Origin: an uncultured Bacteroidales bacterium
Lineage (GTDB): Bacteria > Bacteroidota > Bacteroidia > Bacteroidales > Muribaculaceae
Direction of reading: 5' to 3'
DNA length: 64,000 nt
Assembly: GCA_902800715.1 (NCBI GenBank)
Contig: CADCFN010000011.1
Location: forward strand, 1 to 64,000
Shown here: positions 44,549 through 54,306 of the stretch, one piece after another
Position numbering within the stretch: the first letter of the stretch is position 1
How the letters are laid out: each line of letters starts with the position of its first letter
Made by a program: the position numbers and the translations under genes
The notes under the pieces: generated by a model
The model's input: only the letters and a program-made list of their open reading frames with translations
What the model was told of the DNA's origin: nothing
Database searches by the model: none

Positions 44549-45098
44549 GATAGTTTCTTCTTAATTTAAATGCAAAGATAGCAATTTTTTTTCATTTTCG
44601 CCCCATTTTTTAGTCCCTGGTAGGACTTTTTTAAGTAAAATCACTACCTTTTTAACATCTTCTAATCTTTTTTGGAGTCCGTGTCACCCATCAGCCAAAC
44701 GCATCCCACATGATGCCACAGCCCACTATGAATTATGTTGCATGAGCGGTTTTGCATAGCCTTTTAAGCTCGCCAATTGGCTGAAAAGAAAATGGAGGGT
44801 ACTTCCTTCTATCAGGAAACGCCCTCCCACTTTCAAAACACACACACGATTAAATCAATTATCCAAGTTCGGCAGACGCAATAGTCCGCGAACTAGACAC
44901 AAAGTAACACATAAAATTTGGATTAGAAAAGAGGCGCATCGCCTCTTAGGGACTAACTGCCCAATCTTAGGGACAAATCTCCCGATAATCAAGACGAAAC
45001 ACTAGAGGCATTCATGTATCTGGCCAAGGAAATCTCAAAATTCTTGTCAATAAATCAAAAAAAATGTAATAAAAATATCAAACGTGAAAAAAACTGAT
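44549..45098. other. Noncoding gap with three hairpins
   Basis: About 550 bp without a gene between two divergent genes. Three stem-loops are visible. AGTCC/GGACT followed by T6 (44612-44632) is terminator-like on the plus strand though no plus gene ends there. GGAGGG/CCCTCC with an inner TTCCT/AGGAA lies at 44794-44827. AAGAGGCG-CAT-CGCCTCTT lies at 44929-44947. A small RNA is possible but I cannot support one. Confidence 0.5.
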
Positions 45099-45106
45099 TA
45101 TATTTG
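45099..45106 (+). promoter_or_regulatory. -7 promoter element of nagA
   Basis: TATATTTG lies 28 nt before the ATG at 45135. Because it falls inside the longer open frame that begins at 45084, it argues that 45135 is the true start. Confidence 0.75.
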
Positions 45107-45134
45107 CACTCTTGTAAGAACAAAAGAATTGGGA

Positions 45135-46325
45135 ATGTTGACTCAGATTTATAACGGTCAAGTGCTAACCCCCGAAGGCTGGATCAAAGGAGGCTCGGTC
45201 ATCATCGAGGACAGCCGCATCAAGGAGGTGAGCAAGAGCAGCCGCCTGCTGGATGGCATGGACAAGGCCATTGACGCCCACAACATGTATGTGGTGCCCG
45301 GTGGCATAGACCTGCATTGCCATGGCGGCGGAGGCAGCGATTTCCAGGAATGCACCCGAGAAGCATTTGAAACCGCGGCCATAACCCACCTTAAACACGG
45401 TACCACGGCCATCTTTGCCACACTATCCTCATCTCCCCTCGATATGATGGAGCGGGCTTGCCAAACATGTGATGAACTCATGCGTGAGCCCCGTTCCACT
45501 ATCATGGGTATGCACATGGAAGGGCCCTATTTCAACCCTAGTAGGGCTGGAGCCCAGATGCCCGAGGTCATCCGCATTCCCGACCCCAACGAGTATCGGC
45601 ACATCGTCGAAGATTTTGACTGCATGAGGCGCTGGTCGAGCGCCCCCGAGTTGCCCGGTGCCGTCGAAATGGGTAAATACATCACCGACAAGGGCATCAT
45701 TGCCGCCATCGGCCACACCGCAGCCGAGTATCCTGAAGTCAAGAAGGCATGGGATGTGGGCTACACACTGGCAACACACTTCTATAACGGAATGCCGGGT
45801 TTCCACAACGTGCGCGAGTTCAAGCATGCCGGCACCGTCGAGAGTGTCTATCTGCTCGAGGAGATGTCTGTCGAGGTGATTGCCGACGGCATCCACGTCC
45901 CCTCTACCCTGCTCAACCTGGTGTATCACATCAAGGGCGTGGAGCACACTGCCCTCTGCACCGATGCGCTAGCTGTTACCGATAGCGACAGCGAACACGC
46001 GTTCGACCCGCGCGTCATCATCGAGGATGGCGTGTGCAAACTGTCGGACCGCAGTGCCCTCGCCGGCAGCATCGCCACGATGGACCGCCTTATCAAGACA
46101 ATGGCACGCGTGGTGAATGTGCCCCTGAACGATGCCGTGCGCATGGCGAGCGAAACACCAGCCAGAATCATGGGTATCTATGACCGTAAGGGCTCGCTGC
46201 AGCGTGGCAAGGACGCCGACGTGCTGTTGCTCGATGATGACATCAACCTGCGCGGAGTGTTCTCAATGGGCGAGTTTGTCAAGGGAAGCGACCGCATCGC
46301 CCCCGCCATCATCGAAAAACGCTGA
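45135..46325 (+). CDS. nagA: N-acetylglucosamine-6-phosphate deacetylase
   Basis: Removes the acetyl group from GlcNAc-6-phosphate for amino-sugar catabolism or cell-wall recycling. The longer frame starting at 45084 contains the promoter, so I use MLTQIYNGQ at 45135, giving 396 residues, normal for NagA. Metal and active-site motifs are DLHCHG (H61, H63), MHMEGPYFNPSRAGA (Glu ligand), IGHTAAEYPEV, ATHFYNGM and LCTDALAV (catalytic Asp), with LAGSIATMD near the end. No nagB or regulator lies beside it. It is probably monocistronic; a GGGGC/GCCCC hairpin (46331-46348) follows the stop. Confidence 0.95.
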   Translation: MLTQIYNGQVLTPEGWIKGGSVIIEDSRIKEVSKSSRLLDGMDKAIDAHNMYVVPGGIDLHCHGGGGSDFQECTREAFETAAITHLKHGTTAIFATLSSSPLDMMERACQTCDELMREPRSTIMGMHMEGPYFNPSRAGAQMPEVIRIPDPNEYRHIVEDFDCMRRWSSAPELPGAVEMGKYITDKGIIAAIGHTAAEYPEVKKAWDVGYTLATHFYNGMPGFHNVREFKHAGTVESVYLLEEMSVEVIADGIHVPSTLLNLVYHIKGVEHTALCTDALAVTDSDSEHAFDPRVIIEDGVCKLSDRSALAGSIATMDRLIKTMARVVNVPLNDAVRMASETPARIMGIYDRKGSLQRGKDADVLLLDDDINLRGVFSMGEFVKGSDRIAPAIIEKR

Positions 46326-46405
46326 CCAATGGGGCTGACAGATGCCCCACACAAAGCATTTAACCCATTATTCAAAAGAAAAATCAAGATTTTTTCGCTT
46401 AATTC

Positions 46406-46436
46406 TTGCACAAGAACAAAATTGGCATTATCTTTG
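46406..46436 (+). promoter_or_regulatory. Promoter of tRNA-His
   Basis: TTG (46406-46408), 20 nt, TATCTTTG (46429-46436). The tRNA begins at 46467. Confidence 0.85.
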
Positions 46437-46466
46437 CACCCGCATTTGAGAGAAAATGCGTTACAT

Positions 46467-46544
<78 letters not shown>

Positions 46545-46554
46545 TAAGTGAATA

Positions 46555-46594
46555 AAAACCTGCATTGCAGATTGCGATGCAGGTTTTCTTTTTT
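46555..46594 (+). terminator. Terminator of tRNA-His
   Basis: An 11-bp stem AAAACCTGCAT/ATGCAGGTTTT, extended by a wobble and two pairs, is followed by a CTTTTTT tract. It can also serve the convergent skp gene at 46610. Confidence 0.92.
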
Positions 46595-46609
46595 CCCTAA
46601 CTGGTTTAT

Positions 46610-47116
46610 TTATTTCAGCCCCAACAGGAGTTTGACCATCGGCATGAGGTCAACGGTAGCAGGACCGGTATAGGCAACAGGGGTGACAGCGGTGTCAAGC
46701 ACCAGGTCAAAGGCGCCCTGCTCTCCTGCAGTGCGAATGGCGGCCTGCACCTTGTCGGCAATGGGACGGGTGAGGGCTTCGCGCTGAGCAGCCAGGTCAT
46801 CGGCGGCACGACGCTCAAACTCCCTGATTTTCTTGTCCCCTTCCTGGAGTTCCTGCACCCGGCGCTCCTTGATGGTCTCGGGGATGGATGGGTCGGCTGC
46901 CACGGTCTGGTAGTCGGCATACTTCTTGTCAAACTCACTCTGCAGCAGTTCATACTCGGCATGGTACTTGTCACTCAGACTCTTGAGCTGGGCCTCGGCT
47001 GCTATCTTCTCGGGCATGAGGTCAAACAACTGCTTGGAATTGACAATACCAATCCTGGCCTGTGCCATGAGCAACAGCGGCATCAGTGCCGCTACAATGA
47101 TTATCACTCGTTTCAT
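46610..47116 (-). CDS. Skp/OmpH-like periplasmic chaperone, paralogue 3
   Basis: A 168-residue periplasmic protein: signal peptide MKRVIIIVAALMPLLLMAQA, then the Skp/OmpH pattern with N-terminal RIGIVNSKQLFDLMPE, a long central coiled coil (about 40-125) and a C-terminal strand AFDLVLDTAVTPVAYTG. Skp trimers hold unfolded outer-membrane proteins for BamA. This is the most diverged of three tandem copies and the only one with its own promoter (47156-47186), being separated from the other two by a strong terminator. Confidence 0.88.
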   Translation of the reverse strand: MKRVIIIVAALMPLLLMAQARIGIVNSKQLFDLMPEKIAAEAQLKSLSDKYHAEYELLQSEFDKKYADYQTVAADPSIPETIKERRVQELQEGDKKIREFERRAADDLAAQREALTRPIADKVQAAIRTAGEQGAFDLVLDTAVTPVAYTGPATVDLMPMVKLLLGLK

Positions 47117-47155
47117 TACGCTTCTGATTGATTTAATACATTAGATATAACACGG

Positions 47156-47186
47156 CAAAGGTAGTCACTTTTTTTCATTTCCGCAA
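47156..47186 (-). promoter_or_regulatory. Promoter of skp paralogue 3
   Basis: On the minus strand TTG (47184-47186), 20 nt, TACCTTTG (47156-47163); the start codon at 47116 gives a ~35-nt leader. Confidence 0.87.
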
Positions 47187-47202
47187 CAAGGGCTGAGGAA
47201 AG

Positions 47203-47243
47203 TGAAAACCCCTTGCGGCAATCACGCCGCCAAGGGGTTTTCA
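47203..47243 (-). terminator. Terminator after skp paralogue 2
   Basis: A perfect 13-bp stem (47203-47215 with 47231-47243) contains an inner CGGC/GCCG stem and ends in TTTTC on the minus strand. It lies 35 nt beyond the stop at 47278. Confidence 0.9.
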
Positions 47244-47277
47244 GCATCTTAACATTATCGTATTGTGTGCATTGGTT

Positions 47278-47790
47278 TTACTTAATGCCTAACTTTGCTT
47301 TCACCTTGGCACTCACGTCCTCGGCATTGGTACCCGTGTAGATAATGGCACCGGCAGCCTGGTCAAAGATGAAGGTGTAACCGCCCTCGGCACCAACAGC
47401 CTGAATGGCGTTCTGGAGCTTCTGGGTGATGGGGGCGAGCAATGTCTCCTGCTGGCGCTGCAAGTCCTGGGCAGCAGTCTGCTGGAAGTTCTGAATCTTC
47501 ATGTAATCATCCTGCAGTTCCTGGTTATGACGGTCCTTGATGGCCTGAGGGGTAGTGGCATCCTTGTCGGCGGCCTCATAGTCGGCCATCTTCTTCTGGA
47601 ATGCATCCTGCAGATTCTTGAATTCGGTCTCATACTTGTCGCTAACTCCCTTGAGGGTGTTCTCGGCGGTGGCCTTCTCGGGCATCACGTTGAAAATCTC
47701 ACTGGTGTTCACGTAACCGAACTTCTGAGCTTGTGCAGCGAAGCACATCATAGTAGCCGTAACGGCTAAGAGCATAAATCTTTTAAACAT
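47278..47790 (-). CDS. skp: Skp/OmpH periplasmic chaperone, paralogue 2
   Basis: A 170-residue periplasmic chaperone for outer-membrane proteins. Signal peptide MFKRFMLLAVTATMMCFAAQA, then KFGYVNTSEIFNVMPEKATA, a coiled coil (about 45-130) and the closing YTFIFDQAAGAIIYTGTNAE typical of the family. It follows paralogue 1 by 72 nt and precedes a terminator, so it ends the bamA transcript. Confidence 0.92.
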   Translation of the reverse strand: MFKRFMLLAVTATMMCFAAQAQKFGYVNTSEIFNVMPEKATAENTLKGVSDKYETEFKNLQDAFQKKMADYEAADKDATTPQAIKDRHNQELQDDYMKIQNFQQTAAQDLQRQQETLLAPITQKLQNAIQAVGAEGGYTFIFDQAAGAIIYTGTNAEDVSAKVKAKLGIK

Positions 47791-47862
47791 GTCTAAAAAA
47801 TGATTTTCTTGTTATTATAAAATGTTCTTTTTCTTAATAAAAACACTGGAGTAAATCCTGGT

Positions 47863-48387
47863 TTACTTGTAACCCATCTTCTCGAGCACCTCGTTGCTCA
47901 CATCGATGCGCGGCGATGCAAAAATGATGCTCTGGCTGCTGGCACGGTCCATAATCAACTGGAAACCACGCTCGTCACACACCTTCTTGCATGCATTGTA
48001 AATATCGTCCTGGATGGGCTTGATGAGCGACTGACGCTTCTTGAACAGTTCACCCTGGGGACCAAAATACTTGTACTGCAACTGCTGGGCCTCTTTCTCC
48101 TTCTCGGTAATCTCGGCCTCTTTCTTCTTCTTCTGGTCATCGGTCAGGAAGACCATATCACTCTGGTAGTTCTTGTACATGGTGTCGGCCTCCTTCTTGA
48201 GCTCGTCCACCTCACGCTGCCAGCGTTGAGACACCTGGTTCAATTGCTCATTGGCCATCTCGTAGGCGGGAATGTTCTTCAGTATGTATTCCATATCCAC
48301 GAGAGCAAACTTCTGCGCGTTGGCGGCCATAAAGCCGACAACAAGCGCGACTGCGATTAAAGCGATTCTCTTCATATTTCTTATCAT
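47863..48387 (-). CDS. skp: Skp/OmpH periplasmic chaperone, paralogue 1
   Basis: A 174-residue periplasmic protein with signal MKRIALIAVALVVGFMAANA; ATGs at 48387 and 48375 are both possible starts. It has KFALVDMEYILKNIPAYEMA, a long Lys/Glu-rich coiled coil (VFLTDDQKKKKEAEITEKEK) and a C-terminal ERGFQLIMDRASSQSIIFAS. It is placed directly downstream of bamA (67 nt), the conserved order bamA-skp-skp of Bacteroidales. Confidence 0.92.
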   Translation of the reverse strand: MIRNMKRIALIAVALVVGFMAANAQKFALVDMEYILKNIPAYEMANEQLNQVSQRWQREVDELKKEADTMYKNYQSDMVFLTDDQKKKKEAEITEKEKEAQQLQYKYFGPQGELFKKRQSLIKPIQDDIYNACKKVCDERGFQLIMDRASSQSIIFASPRIDVSNEVLEKMGYK

Positions 48388-48453
48388 TTATGGTTAAATT
48401 CGACTTTTAGACTCCGTTTCGGGCAAATCGTTTATTCGATTAACTTAACTTTG

Positions 48454-51123
48454 TTAAAATTCTTGACCCAGCACGAAGTGGAAGTTGCTGCCACCCTTCT
48501 GACCATAGACGGTATCGAAACCGTAGCCCCAGTCAATACCCATCATACCAATCATCGGCAGGAAGATGCGGGCACCCACACCGGCCGAGCGTTTGATGTC
48601 AAACGGGTTGAAGTCCTTGATATCGGTCCAGGCGTTACCGCCCTCGATGAAGACAAGGGGATAGATGGTGGCACTCTGCGACAGCATCAACGGGAAGTGC
48701 AGTTCCACAACAAAGCGGTCATAGGCGTAACCGTCGCTACGGGGAGTAAAGGCACCGTTCTCATAACCACGCAGGGCGATAGTCTCGGTAGCATAGGTGT
48801 AAGAACCCGACATACCGTCACCACCGACATAGAAAGTCTCGAACGGTGACTTCAGCCACTTGTTCCAGCTGCCCAGCAGACCGAAGTCGGCACGCGTCAT
48901 CAGCACGAGGGTCCAACGGCCATCGGGGTCGGTGAGCGGCGTGTAGGTGCGGGCCTGGAACTTCAGCTTCCAGTATTCAATCCAGCGGTAGAGCTCTTTC
49001 TTAGCCTGATCGGTATTGCTCTCGGTCAGCGCCTTCCAGTTCTTCTTGCCGAACAGGCTGGCAGGCGGTGTGGCGTTGAAGCTCAAGGTAAAGCTACTGC
49101 CCCTACGGGTATAGAGCGGGTTATCGATACTGTTGCGCGACAGGGTCAATCCGAGCACAAGCGAGTTGGATACACCGTTCTGCATATAATAGAGGTATTC
49201 CCATTTCTTGAGGCTGTACCACTGGTAACTCAGGCTTGCCATGAAGGTGAAGTAGTCATCGGGCCACTTCAGGCGCTTACCAAAGCCAACGGTAAGACCT
49301 GCCATCTGCAGGTACTTGTTGGGGTCGTAAGCGTTCTCATAGTAATTATAGCCACTGTAACCACCTAACATACTATTGGGGTACATACTATTATAATACA
49401 TCGAGTTGGCGTAGTTGTACATGTAATTCTGGTACTGCTGCTGATAGTAGGACGAGTTGATACCCGTCTGGCGGCTATAGAATGCCGATACCGACAGCGA
49501 GTTGGGACGCTTGCCGCCAAACCACGGGTCGAGGAACGACACGCTGTAGGCCTGGTAGTACTTGGCGTTGGTCTGGGCGCTGATGGTGAAGGTCTGGCCC
49601 TCGCCCTGCGGGATGATGCCCTTATAGGACGACGGGTGCAGCAGGTTCTGCATCGAGAAGTTGGTGAACTTCAACGATGCCTTGAGGATGACACCAGTCT
49701 GTCCCCAACCGGCGCTCAGCTCGACTTGGTCGTTGGCCTTGCTCTCGAGGTTAAGGATGATGTCCACAGTACCGTTGTCGGGGTTGGGTTCGGGGCGGAT
49801 GTCCATCTTCTCGGGGTCGAAATGACCGGTCTGGGCAATCTCACGCACCGAGCGCATGAGGTCTTCCTTGGAGAACAGGTCACCGGGGCGCACGCGCAAC
49901 TCGCGGCGTACGACCTTCTCATACAGGCGGTCGTTACCGTTGATGACGACCTTGTTGATGCGGGCTTGCTTGCCCTCAAACATGCGCATCTCCAACGAGA
50001 TGCTGTCGCCCTCGATTTTCCTTTCAACGGGGATAAGGTTATAGAAGAGGTAACCGTTGTTGAGGTAGAGGTTGGCAACGGCGTCATCGTCATCCTGGGT
50101 GCGCTTGTTGAGGAGTTTCTGGTTATACACGTCACCCTTCTTGATACCGAGCACTTCACTCAGCACCGGCGACGGATATACAGTGTTACCCACCCAAGAG
50201 ATGTCAGAGATGTAATAACGCTTGCCCTCGCTGACCTTGAGATAGACGTCCACCGTCTTCTCGTCATACGGCACTACGCTGTCGCTCACGATGATGGCAT
50301 CACGGTAACCCTTCTCGTTATACTTGTCGATAATGAGCTGTTTATCGTCCTCGTAATCGCTCTTGACGAACTTCTTCTGCGAGAAGATTTTCCAAATGTT
50401 GTTCTTCTCGTTGGTCTTCTTCATGGTGCGCTTGATCTTGTTGTCACTCAGCACCTCGTTGCCGTCGATATAAATCTTGTGGACCTTGATTTTCTCGTGC
50501 TTGTCCACGTTGATGTTGACGATGACCTCGTTCTGCTTGCTCAAGTCAGGAATCGTGACGACTTCACAAGTCGCCTGACCAAATCCCTTTGAAGCATAGT
50601 ACTTCTCCACGATGAGTTTGATGCGGTCAGCGATATTTGGCGACATCTGGCTACCGGGCTGAAAACTCAGTCGCTCGATAATGTCCTTCTTCTCGCCACC
50701 CTTCATGCCGTTATAGTTCACTTGGGACACTCGGGGCTGCTGACGCAAGTTGAACACCAGCCATGCCTGGTCATGATAGATTTTCTCTACCAGAATCTGC
50801 ACCTTGGAGAACAGGCCCTGACGCCAGAAACGCTTGGCAGCCGACTTGATGTCGTCGCCAGGGATATCCACCCGCTGACCTATCGACAGGCCCGAATAAC
50901 CGATAATCATGTTCTCATCGTAGTTCTCGATGCCTTCGACACGGATGCCTGCAATCACATACTGGTTAGGCGATGCCGTGAAAACGACCTTGGGGTTGTA
51001 TATGGTATCGTTGACCATTCTCGTCTCCTGTGCCCTGCCCGCCAAAGGCGAGAACATGGCCATCGACAATACAGCCAACAACAAATGCTTGACATTCATA
51101 TTTGGTGATTTCTTTCTCTTCAT
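48454..51123 (-). CDS. bamA: Outer membrane protein assembly factor BamA
   Basis: The beta-barrel insertase of the outer membrane. At 889 residues it has a signal peptide (about 10-32), five POTRA-like domains (about 50-450; for example [40 protein letters not shown]) and a C-terminal barrel ending in the aromatic [10 protein letters not shown] Tyr/Asn/Met-rich insertion of about 45 residues (near 575-620, including [20 protein letters not shown]) lies in a predicted outer loop. Its start overlaps the uppS stop by 4 nt, so translation is coupled. Two skp genes follow. Confidence 0.97.
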   Translation of the reverse strand: MKRKKSPNMNVKHLLLAVLSMAMFSPLAGRAQETRMVNDTIYNPKVVFTASPNQYVIAGIRVEGIENYDENMIIGYSGLSIGQRVDIPGDDIKSAAKRFWRQGLFSKVQILVEKIYHDQAWLVFNLRQQPRVSQVNYNGMKGGEKKDIIERLSFQPGSQMSPNIADRIKLIVEKYYASKGFGQATCEVVTIPDLSKQNEVIVNINVDKHEKIKVHKIYIDGNEVLSDNKIKRTMKKTNEKNNIWKIFSQKKFVKSDYEDDKQLIIDKYNEKGYRDAIIVSDSVVPYDEKTVDVYLKVSEGKRYYISDISWVGNTVYPSPVLSEVLGIKKGDVYNQKLLNKRTQDDDDAVANLYLNNGYLFYNLIPVERKIEGDSISLEMRMFEGKQARINKVVINGNDRLYEKVVRRELRVRPGDLFSKEDLMRSVREIAQTGHFDPEKMDIRPEPNPDNGTVDIILNLESKANDQVELSAGWGQTGVILKASLKFTNFSMQNLLHPSSYKGIIPQGEGQTFTISAQTNAKYYQAYSVSFLDPWFGGKRPNSLSVSAFYSRQTGINSSYYQQQYQNYMYNYANSMYYNSMYPNSMLGGYSGYNYYENAYDPNKYLQMAGLTVGFGKRLKWPDDYFTFMASLSYQWYSLKKWEYLYYMQNGVSNSLVLGLTLSRNSIDNPLYTRRGSSFTLSFNATPPASLFGKKNWKALTESNTDQAKKELYRWIEYWKLKFQARTYTPLTDPDGRWTLVLMTRADFGLLGSWNKWLKSPFETFYVGGDGMSGSYTYATETIALRGYENGAFTPRSDGYAYDRFVVELHFPLMLSQSATIYPLVFIEGGNAWTDIKDFNPFDIKRSAGVGARIFLPMIGMMGIDWGYGFDTVYGQKGGSNFHFVLGQEF

Positions 51124-51881
51124 TGTTCGTCATTAACCTGTTCGCTCGTTTTACCATAACGGCGCTCTCGTGCCTGGTAATCGGCTATCGCGTCAACAAA
51201 ATCTTCCTTGGTAAAATCGGGCCAATATTTGGAGGTGAAGTAAAGTTCACTATAGGCTATCTGCCACAGCAGATAGTTGCTCACGCGCAAATCGCCGCCC
51301 GTGCGGATGAGCAGGTCGGGATCGGGCATCTCACGCGTCGCCATGTGCGCCGAGAGCATCTCGTCGTCAATATCATCGGGGCTCACGGCACCACTTGCCG
51401 CCTCTTGTGCCAACTGGCGACATGCCTCGACAATCTCCCAGCGTGATGAGTAACTCAACGCCAGGCACAGCACCAGACCGCTGCAGTGGCTCGTATCCTC
51501 CATACACTTGTTGAGGCGGCTCGCAGCAAACTCAGGCATACGGCTCATGTCACCGATGGTCGTCAGGCGCACGTTGTTCTTAATCAAGTCGGGCGTCTGT
51601 TTCTCGATGCTCACCACGATGAGGTTCATCAGGGCGTCGACCTCTTCCTGAGGACGGTTCCAATTCTCGGTCGAGAAGGTGTACAACGTCAAGTACCCTA
51701 CACCCACCTCGCTGGCGATTTCGGTCACCTGACGCACGGTAGAAACACCGTTCTCATGGCCGAAACTGCGTTCATGACCATGCTGCTTGGCCCAGCGGCC
51801 GTTGCCGTCCATGATGATGGCGACATGCCGCGGGATGCGCGTCGGGTCGAGCTGTTGGATTTTATCGCTTAGTGATGCCAT
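51120..51881 (-). CDS. uppS: Isoprenyl (undecaprenyl) diphosphate synthase
   Basis: Makes the C55 lipid carrier for peptidoglycan and surface polysaccharides by adding isopentenyl units in cis. The 253 residues match the family. Visible motifs are [17 protein letters not shown] (catalytic Asp), [23 protein letters not shown] and [19 protein letters not shown]. It overlaps bamA by 4 nt and follows the DUF6089 gene by 14 nt, an arrangement conserved in Bacteroidales. Confidence 0.97.
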   Translation of the reverse strand: MASLSDKIQQLDPTRIPRHVAIIMDGNGRWAKQHGHERSFGHENGVSTVRQVTEIASEVGVGYLTLYTFSTENWNRPQEEVDALMNLIVVSIEKQTPDLIKNNVRLTTIGDMSRMPEFAASRLNKCMEDTSHCSGLVLCLALSYSSRWEIVEACRQLAQEAASGAVSPDDIDDEMLSAHMATREMPDPDLLIRTGGDLRVSNYLLWQIAYSELYFTSKYWPDFTKEDFVDAIADYQARERRYGKTSEQVNDEQ

Positions 51882-51895
51882 AGCGTTATTCTTCT

Positions 51896-52573
51896 TTATT
51901 CAATGTAATTGCACTTGATACAGCGCTTACCGAACTCATAGGACACGGTGAAAGCCGCAAACGAGTACCAGTCTGTGTTCTTGCCAAACTTGTGCTTGAT
52001 GCCGAACAGGTCACTCTTGCCGTCAATGCGGTCGCTGAACTCCTTGCGCATCGTGAACTCAAAGTTCAGGTTCAACCGGTCTTTAAATTTGTATTTCACG
52101 CCGATACCCAGAGGGATGGTGAATGAGGCCTGATTGTGTCCGTTACAGATGGCGAACACAAAGCCCACACCGGCAACCATATAAGGCGTGATGGGTTTAT
52201 ATTTCTTGTAGGCAGGGCCACGACCGAAATTCAAGAAATTGAATTCGGCAGTCAAGCCCAAGTCAATCAGACTTGAGGAGAACTTGTACATAGCGCCGTC
52301 GGGATAGACGTTATCATCGTTCTTGCTGTCGCCCCTGATATTTGCATAGTTGAGATTAGCCTTGAATGCCCAACGACTGTTATGGGCATAGCGGAAAATG
52401 CCGCCAACCGTGAAACTAGGATGCTTCAACAGGTTGCTGCTGTTGCACTCGCCCAAATAACCAGTCATACCGACCACCGGACCCACCTCATACTTGTATT
52501 GCTGAGCCGATGCGGTCATGGTAACAACCAGCACGAGTAAGACTATGAACAGGGATTTCTTCATTGGGCTCAT
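51896..52573 (-). CDS. DUF6089-type outer-membrane beta-barrel protein
   Basis: A 225-residue exported protein: signal peptide [20 protein letters not shown], then a small beta-barrel with alternating strands ([51 protein letters not shown]). The position between DUF6242 and uppS fits the DUF6089 family of Bacteroidales, whose role is unknown. An ATG at 52573 directly abuts the upstream TAA stop, and the ATG at 52564 is equally likely as start. Confidence 0.82.
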   Translation of the reverse strand: MSPMKKSLFIVLLVLVVTMTASAQQYKYEVGPVVGMTGYLGECNSSNLLKHPSFTVGGIFRYAHNSRWAFKANLNYANIRGDSKNDDNVYPDGAMYKFSSSLIDLGLTAEFNFLNFGRGPAYKKYKPITPYMVAGVGFVFAICNGHNQASFTIPLGIGVKYKFKDRLNLNFEFTMRKEFSDRIDGKSDLFGIKHKFGKNTDWYSFAAFTVSYEFGKRCIKCNYIE

Positions 52574-54073
52574 TTAATAAACGGGGGTATGGGTCAAGCG
52601 ATTATACACACCGCGCCACACCCAAGGCAGTAACTGGCCCTGTTCATCGTAGCCACCAAACAGGTAAATATAGGGACAGTTCCAAGTGATGATAGGCGAT
52701 GCCACGCGACGCGGTGCGGCACCGATATTGGCCGTCATGGTCTCATTGCTCACAAAGGCCTGGGCGCCGTAGAAATCGGGCGTTCCATCGGGCTGGTTCA
52801 GAATCGCGCCACCCGACGTCCATGTGATACCCTGGGTATTAGACACATAGATGGTGCTATTGAGCGTACCGTCAGCAAGTCGGCCACCCATCAAATACCA
52901 CGTCTGCTGCTTGGCGTAATGGCGCACACCAGGCAGAGACTTAAAGGTGTAGTAAGAAAAGAGTGTTGCATCGGCAATAGCAGGCATTGTCTTGCTGTGG
53001 ATGTTGTTGATTCTGCCCCAGGTATTGCCGTCATAGCCCCACACGTCACTCAACATATTGCCGTCACTGTCAATGCCACCGACAATCATCGCTTGTTGAG
53101 AGATAGTCCACTTATTGTCGGTTTCAATCATGTCCGAGGCATGAGCCACGGGGAAGCCGTCCTCAACCTCGGAAACAACGAAGCTCTCGCTACGGGGATA
53201 CTCATCGTGATAATATCCCTGTTCATCGTCGCCCATGATTCCTAACAGTTTGTCACCGAAAGCGCCCAACACACTATGCCATATCACGCCACAGGGCACC
53301 CACTCCTCGCCATTGCTCGAGAAATAGAGCGTGCCGTCATCACCCAGGATGTAAAGAAGGTCTTCGACAGCAGTGAGCGACTGCACCTGGGGGGTGAAGG
53401 GCAGACTGATTGTCTTCTTATCCCATGTGCCTTGATTGGGGCTGTCGGCCGCCAATACATTACATTCCACACCATTATAGGTCATGATGAAATAACTGCC
53501 TCCCACCCTCACGGCTTTGTGGCGGATGGTGCCATTTTGGTAGCCCGGCAGGTCACGACGCCATGATTCTGGCCAGACAAGCGTATCGGGATTCTCTTTG
53601 TGAACCAGCACCTTGACCTGATATTCCTTGGTTTGGGTTTGGTCAGCCGATGTCACCTTGAGGACTGTCTTGCCAGTGAAATCCAGCTTCGTATTCATGG
53701 CGGCGGTATATTCGATGGTGGTATCAGCTCGCTCGGTAGCGCCCGTGATGGTAAACACCGACGATGATACCGTATTCAAAAATCTTATCGACACCTTGAG
53801 TCCCGTAATTTTGGTTCCCTTAGGCAACGAGTCGGCATTATAAATCAATCCATTGTCATAGTCAATCGTGAAATGAACTGAATCCAGATTAGCCAACACT
53901 TCGGCATCAGATTGGAGGGAAAATCTCGTTATCAAGGTCGTTTGCCGACTTGTGCTATAGGTATATACTTCGTCGTCTTTATCATCGCTTTTATTGCATG
54001 ATACCAACGCAGGAATTGACGACAACAAGACTGCCATCGTCAACACAAAATATAGCGGTGTTTTATTTATCAT
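52574..54073 (-). CDS. DUF6242-type Kelch-like lipoprotein
   Basis: A longer frame opens at 54112, but a -7 box overlaps it at 54110-54117, so MINKTPLYF at 54073 is the likely start (499 residues). The signal ends in a lipobox ALVSC (Cys near 27). An N-terminal Ig-like region (about 40-150) is followed by a beta-propeller-like part with Kelch-type turns (YLMGGRLADGTLNSTIYVSN; YIYLFGGYDEQGQLLPWVW). The gene heads the DUF6242-DUF6089-uppS-bamA-skp block, suggesting a role in envelope assembly, but none is established. Confidence 0.84.
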   Translation of the reverse strand: MINKTPLYFVLTMAVLLSSIPALVSCNKSDDKDDEVYTYSTSRQTTLITRFSLQSDAEVLANLDSVHFTIDYDNGLIYNADSLPKGTKITGLKVSIRFLNTVSSSVFTITGATERADTTIEYTAAMNTKLDFTGKTVLKVTSADQTQTKEYQVKVLVHKENPDTLVWPESWRRDLPGYQNGTIRHKAVRVGGSYFIMTYNGVECNVLAADSPNQGTWDKKTISLPFTPQVQSLTAVEDLLYILGDDGTLYFSSNGEEWVPCGVIWHSVLGAFGDKLLGIMGDDEQGYYHDEYPRSESFVVSEVEDGFPVAHASDMIETDNKWTISQQAMIVGGIDSDGNMLSDVWGYDGNTWGRINNIHSKTMPAIADATLFSYYTFKSLPGVRHYAKQQTWYLMGGRLADGTLNSTIYVSNTQGITWTSGGAILNQPDGTPDFYGAQAFVSNETMTANIGAAPRRVASPIITWNCPYIYLFGGYDEQGQLLPWVWRGVYNRLTHTPVY

Positions 54074-54109
54074 TATCGTTTTTGGTTTCCTTTGCTTTTT
54101 TACAAACGG

Positions 54110-54117
54110 CAAAATTA
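54110..54117 (-). promoter_or_regulatory. -7 promoter element of the DUF6242-uppS-bamA block
   Basis: TAATTTTG on the minus strand lies 36 nt before the ATG at 54073. No convincing -33 box is seen. Confidence 0.65.
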
Positions 54118-54306
54118 CAAAAAAATTGGGTCTCAGAGCCGATTTTCTCTATAAATAATGAGAGAGACCGCATTTTTGGGGGTAAAGATACTACTTCAAG
54201 GCCATTTGGGACCTACCCGTTAAATATAATAAACGATAATATGCGGTTTTTTACACCTTTTTAACGAACATGGACAACGAAAAACCAGTAAGTGGCTATA
54301 CTGGTG

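Noticed and set aside
44612-44632. Terminator of an unseen plus-strand gene or small RNA
   Set aside because: The hairpin plus T6 is clear, but no promoter or gene is found upstream on that strand; left as a note only.
45084-45134. Upstream start for nagA
   Set aside because: The TATATTTG -7 box lies inside this stretch, so transcription begins downstream of it.
54074-54112. Upstream start for the DUF6242 gene
   Set aside because: The -7 element overlaps it, and the signal peptide begins properly at 54073.
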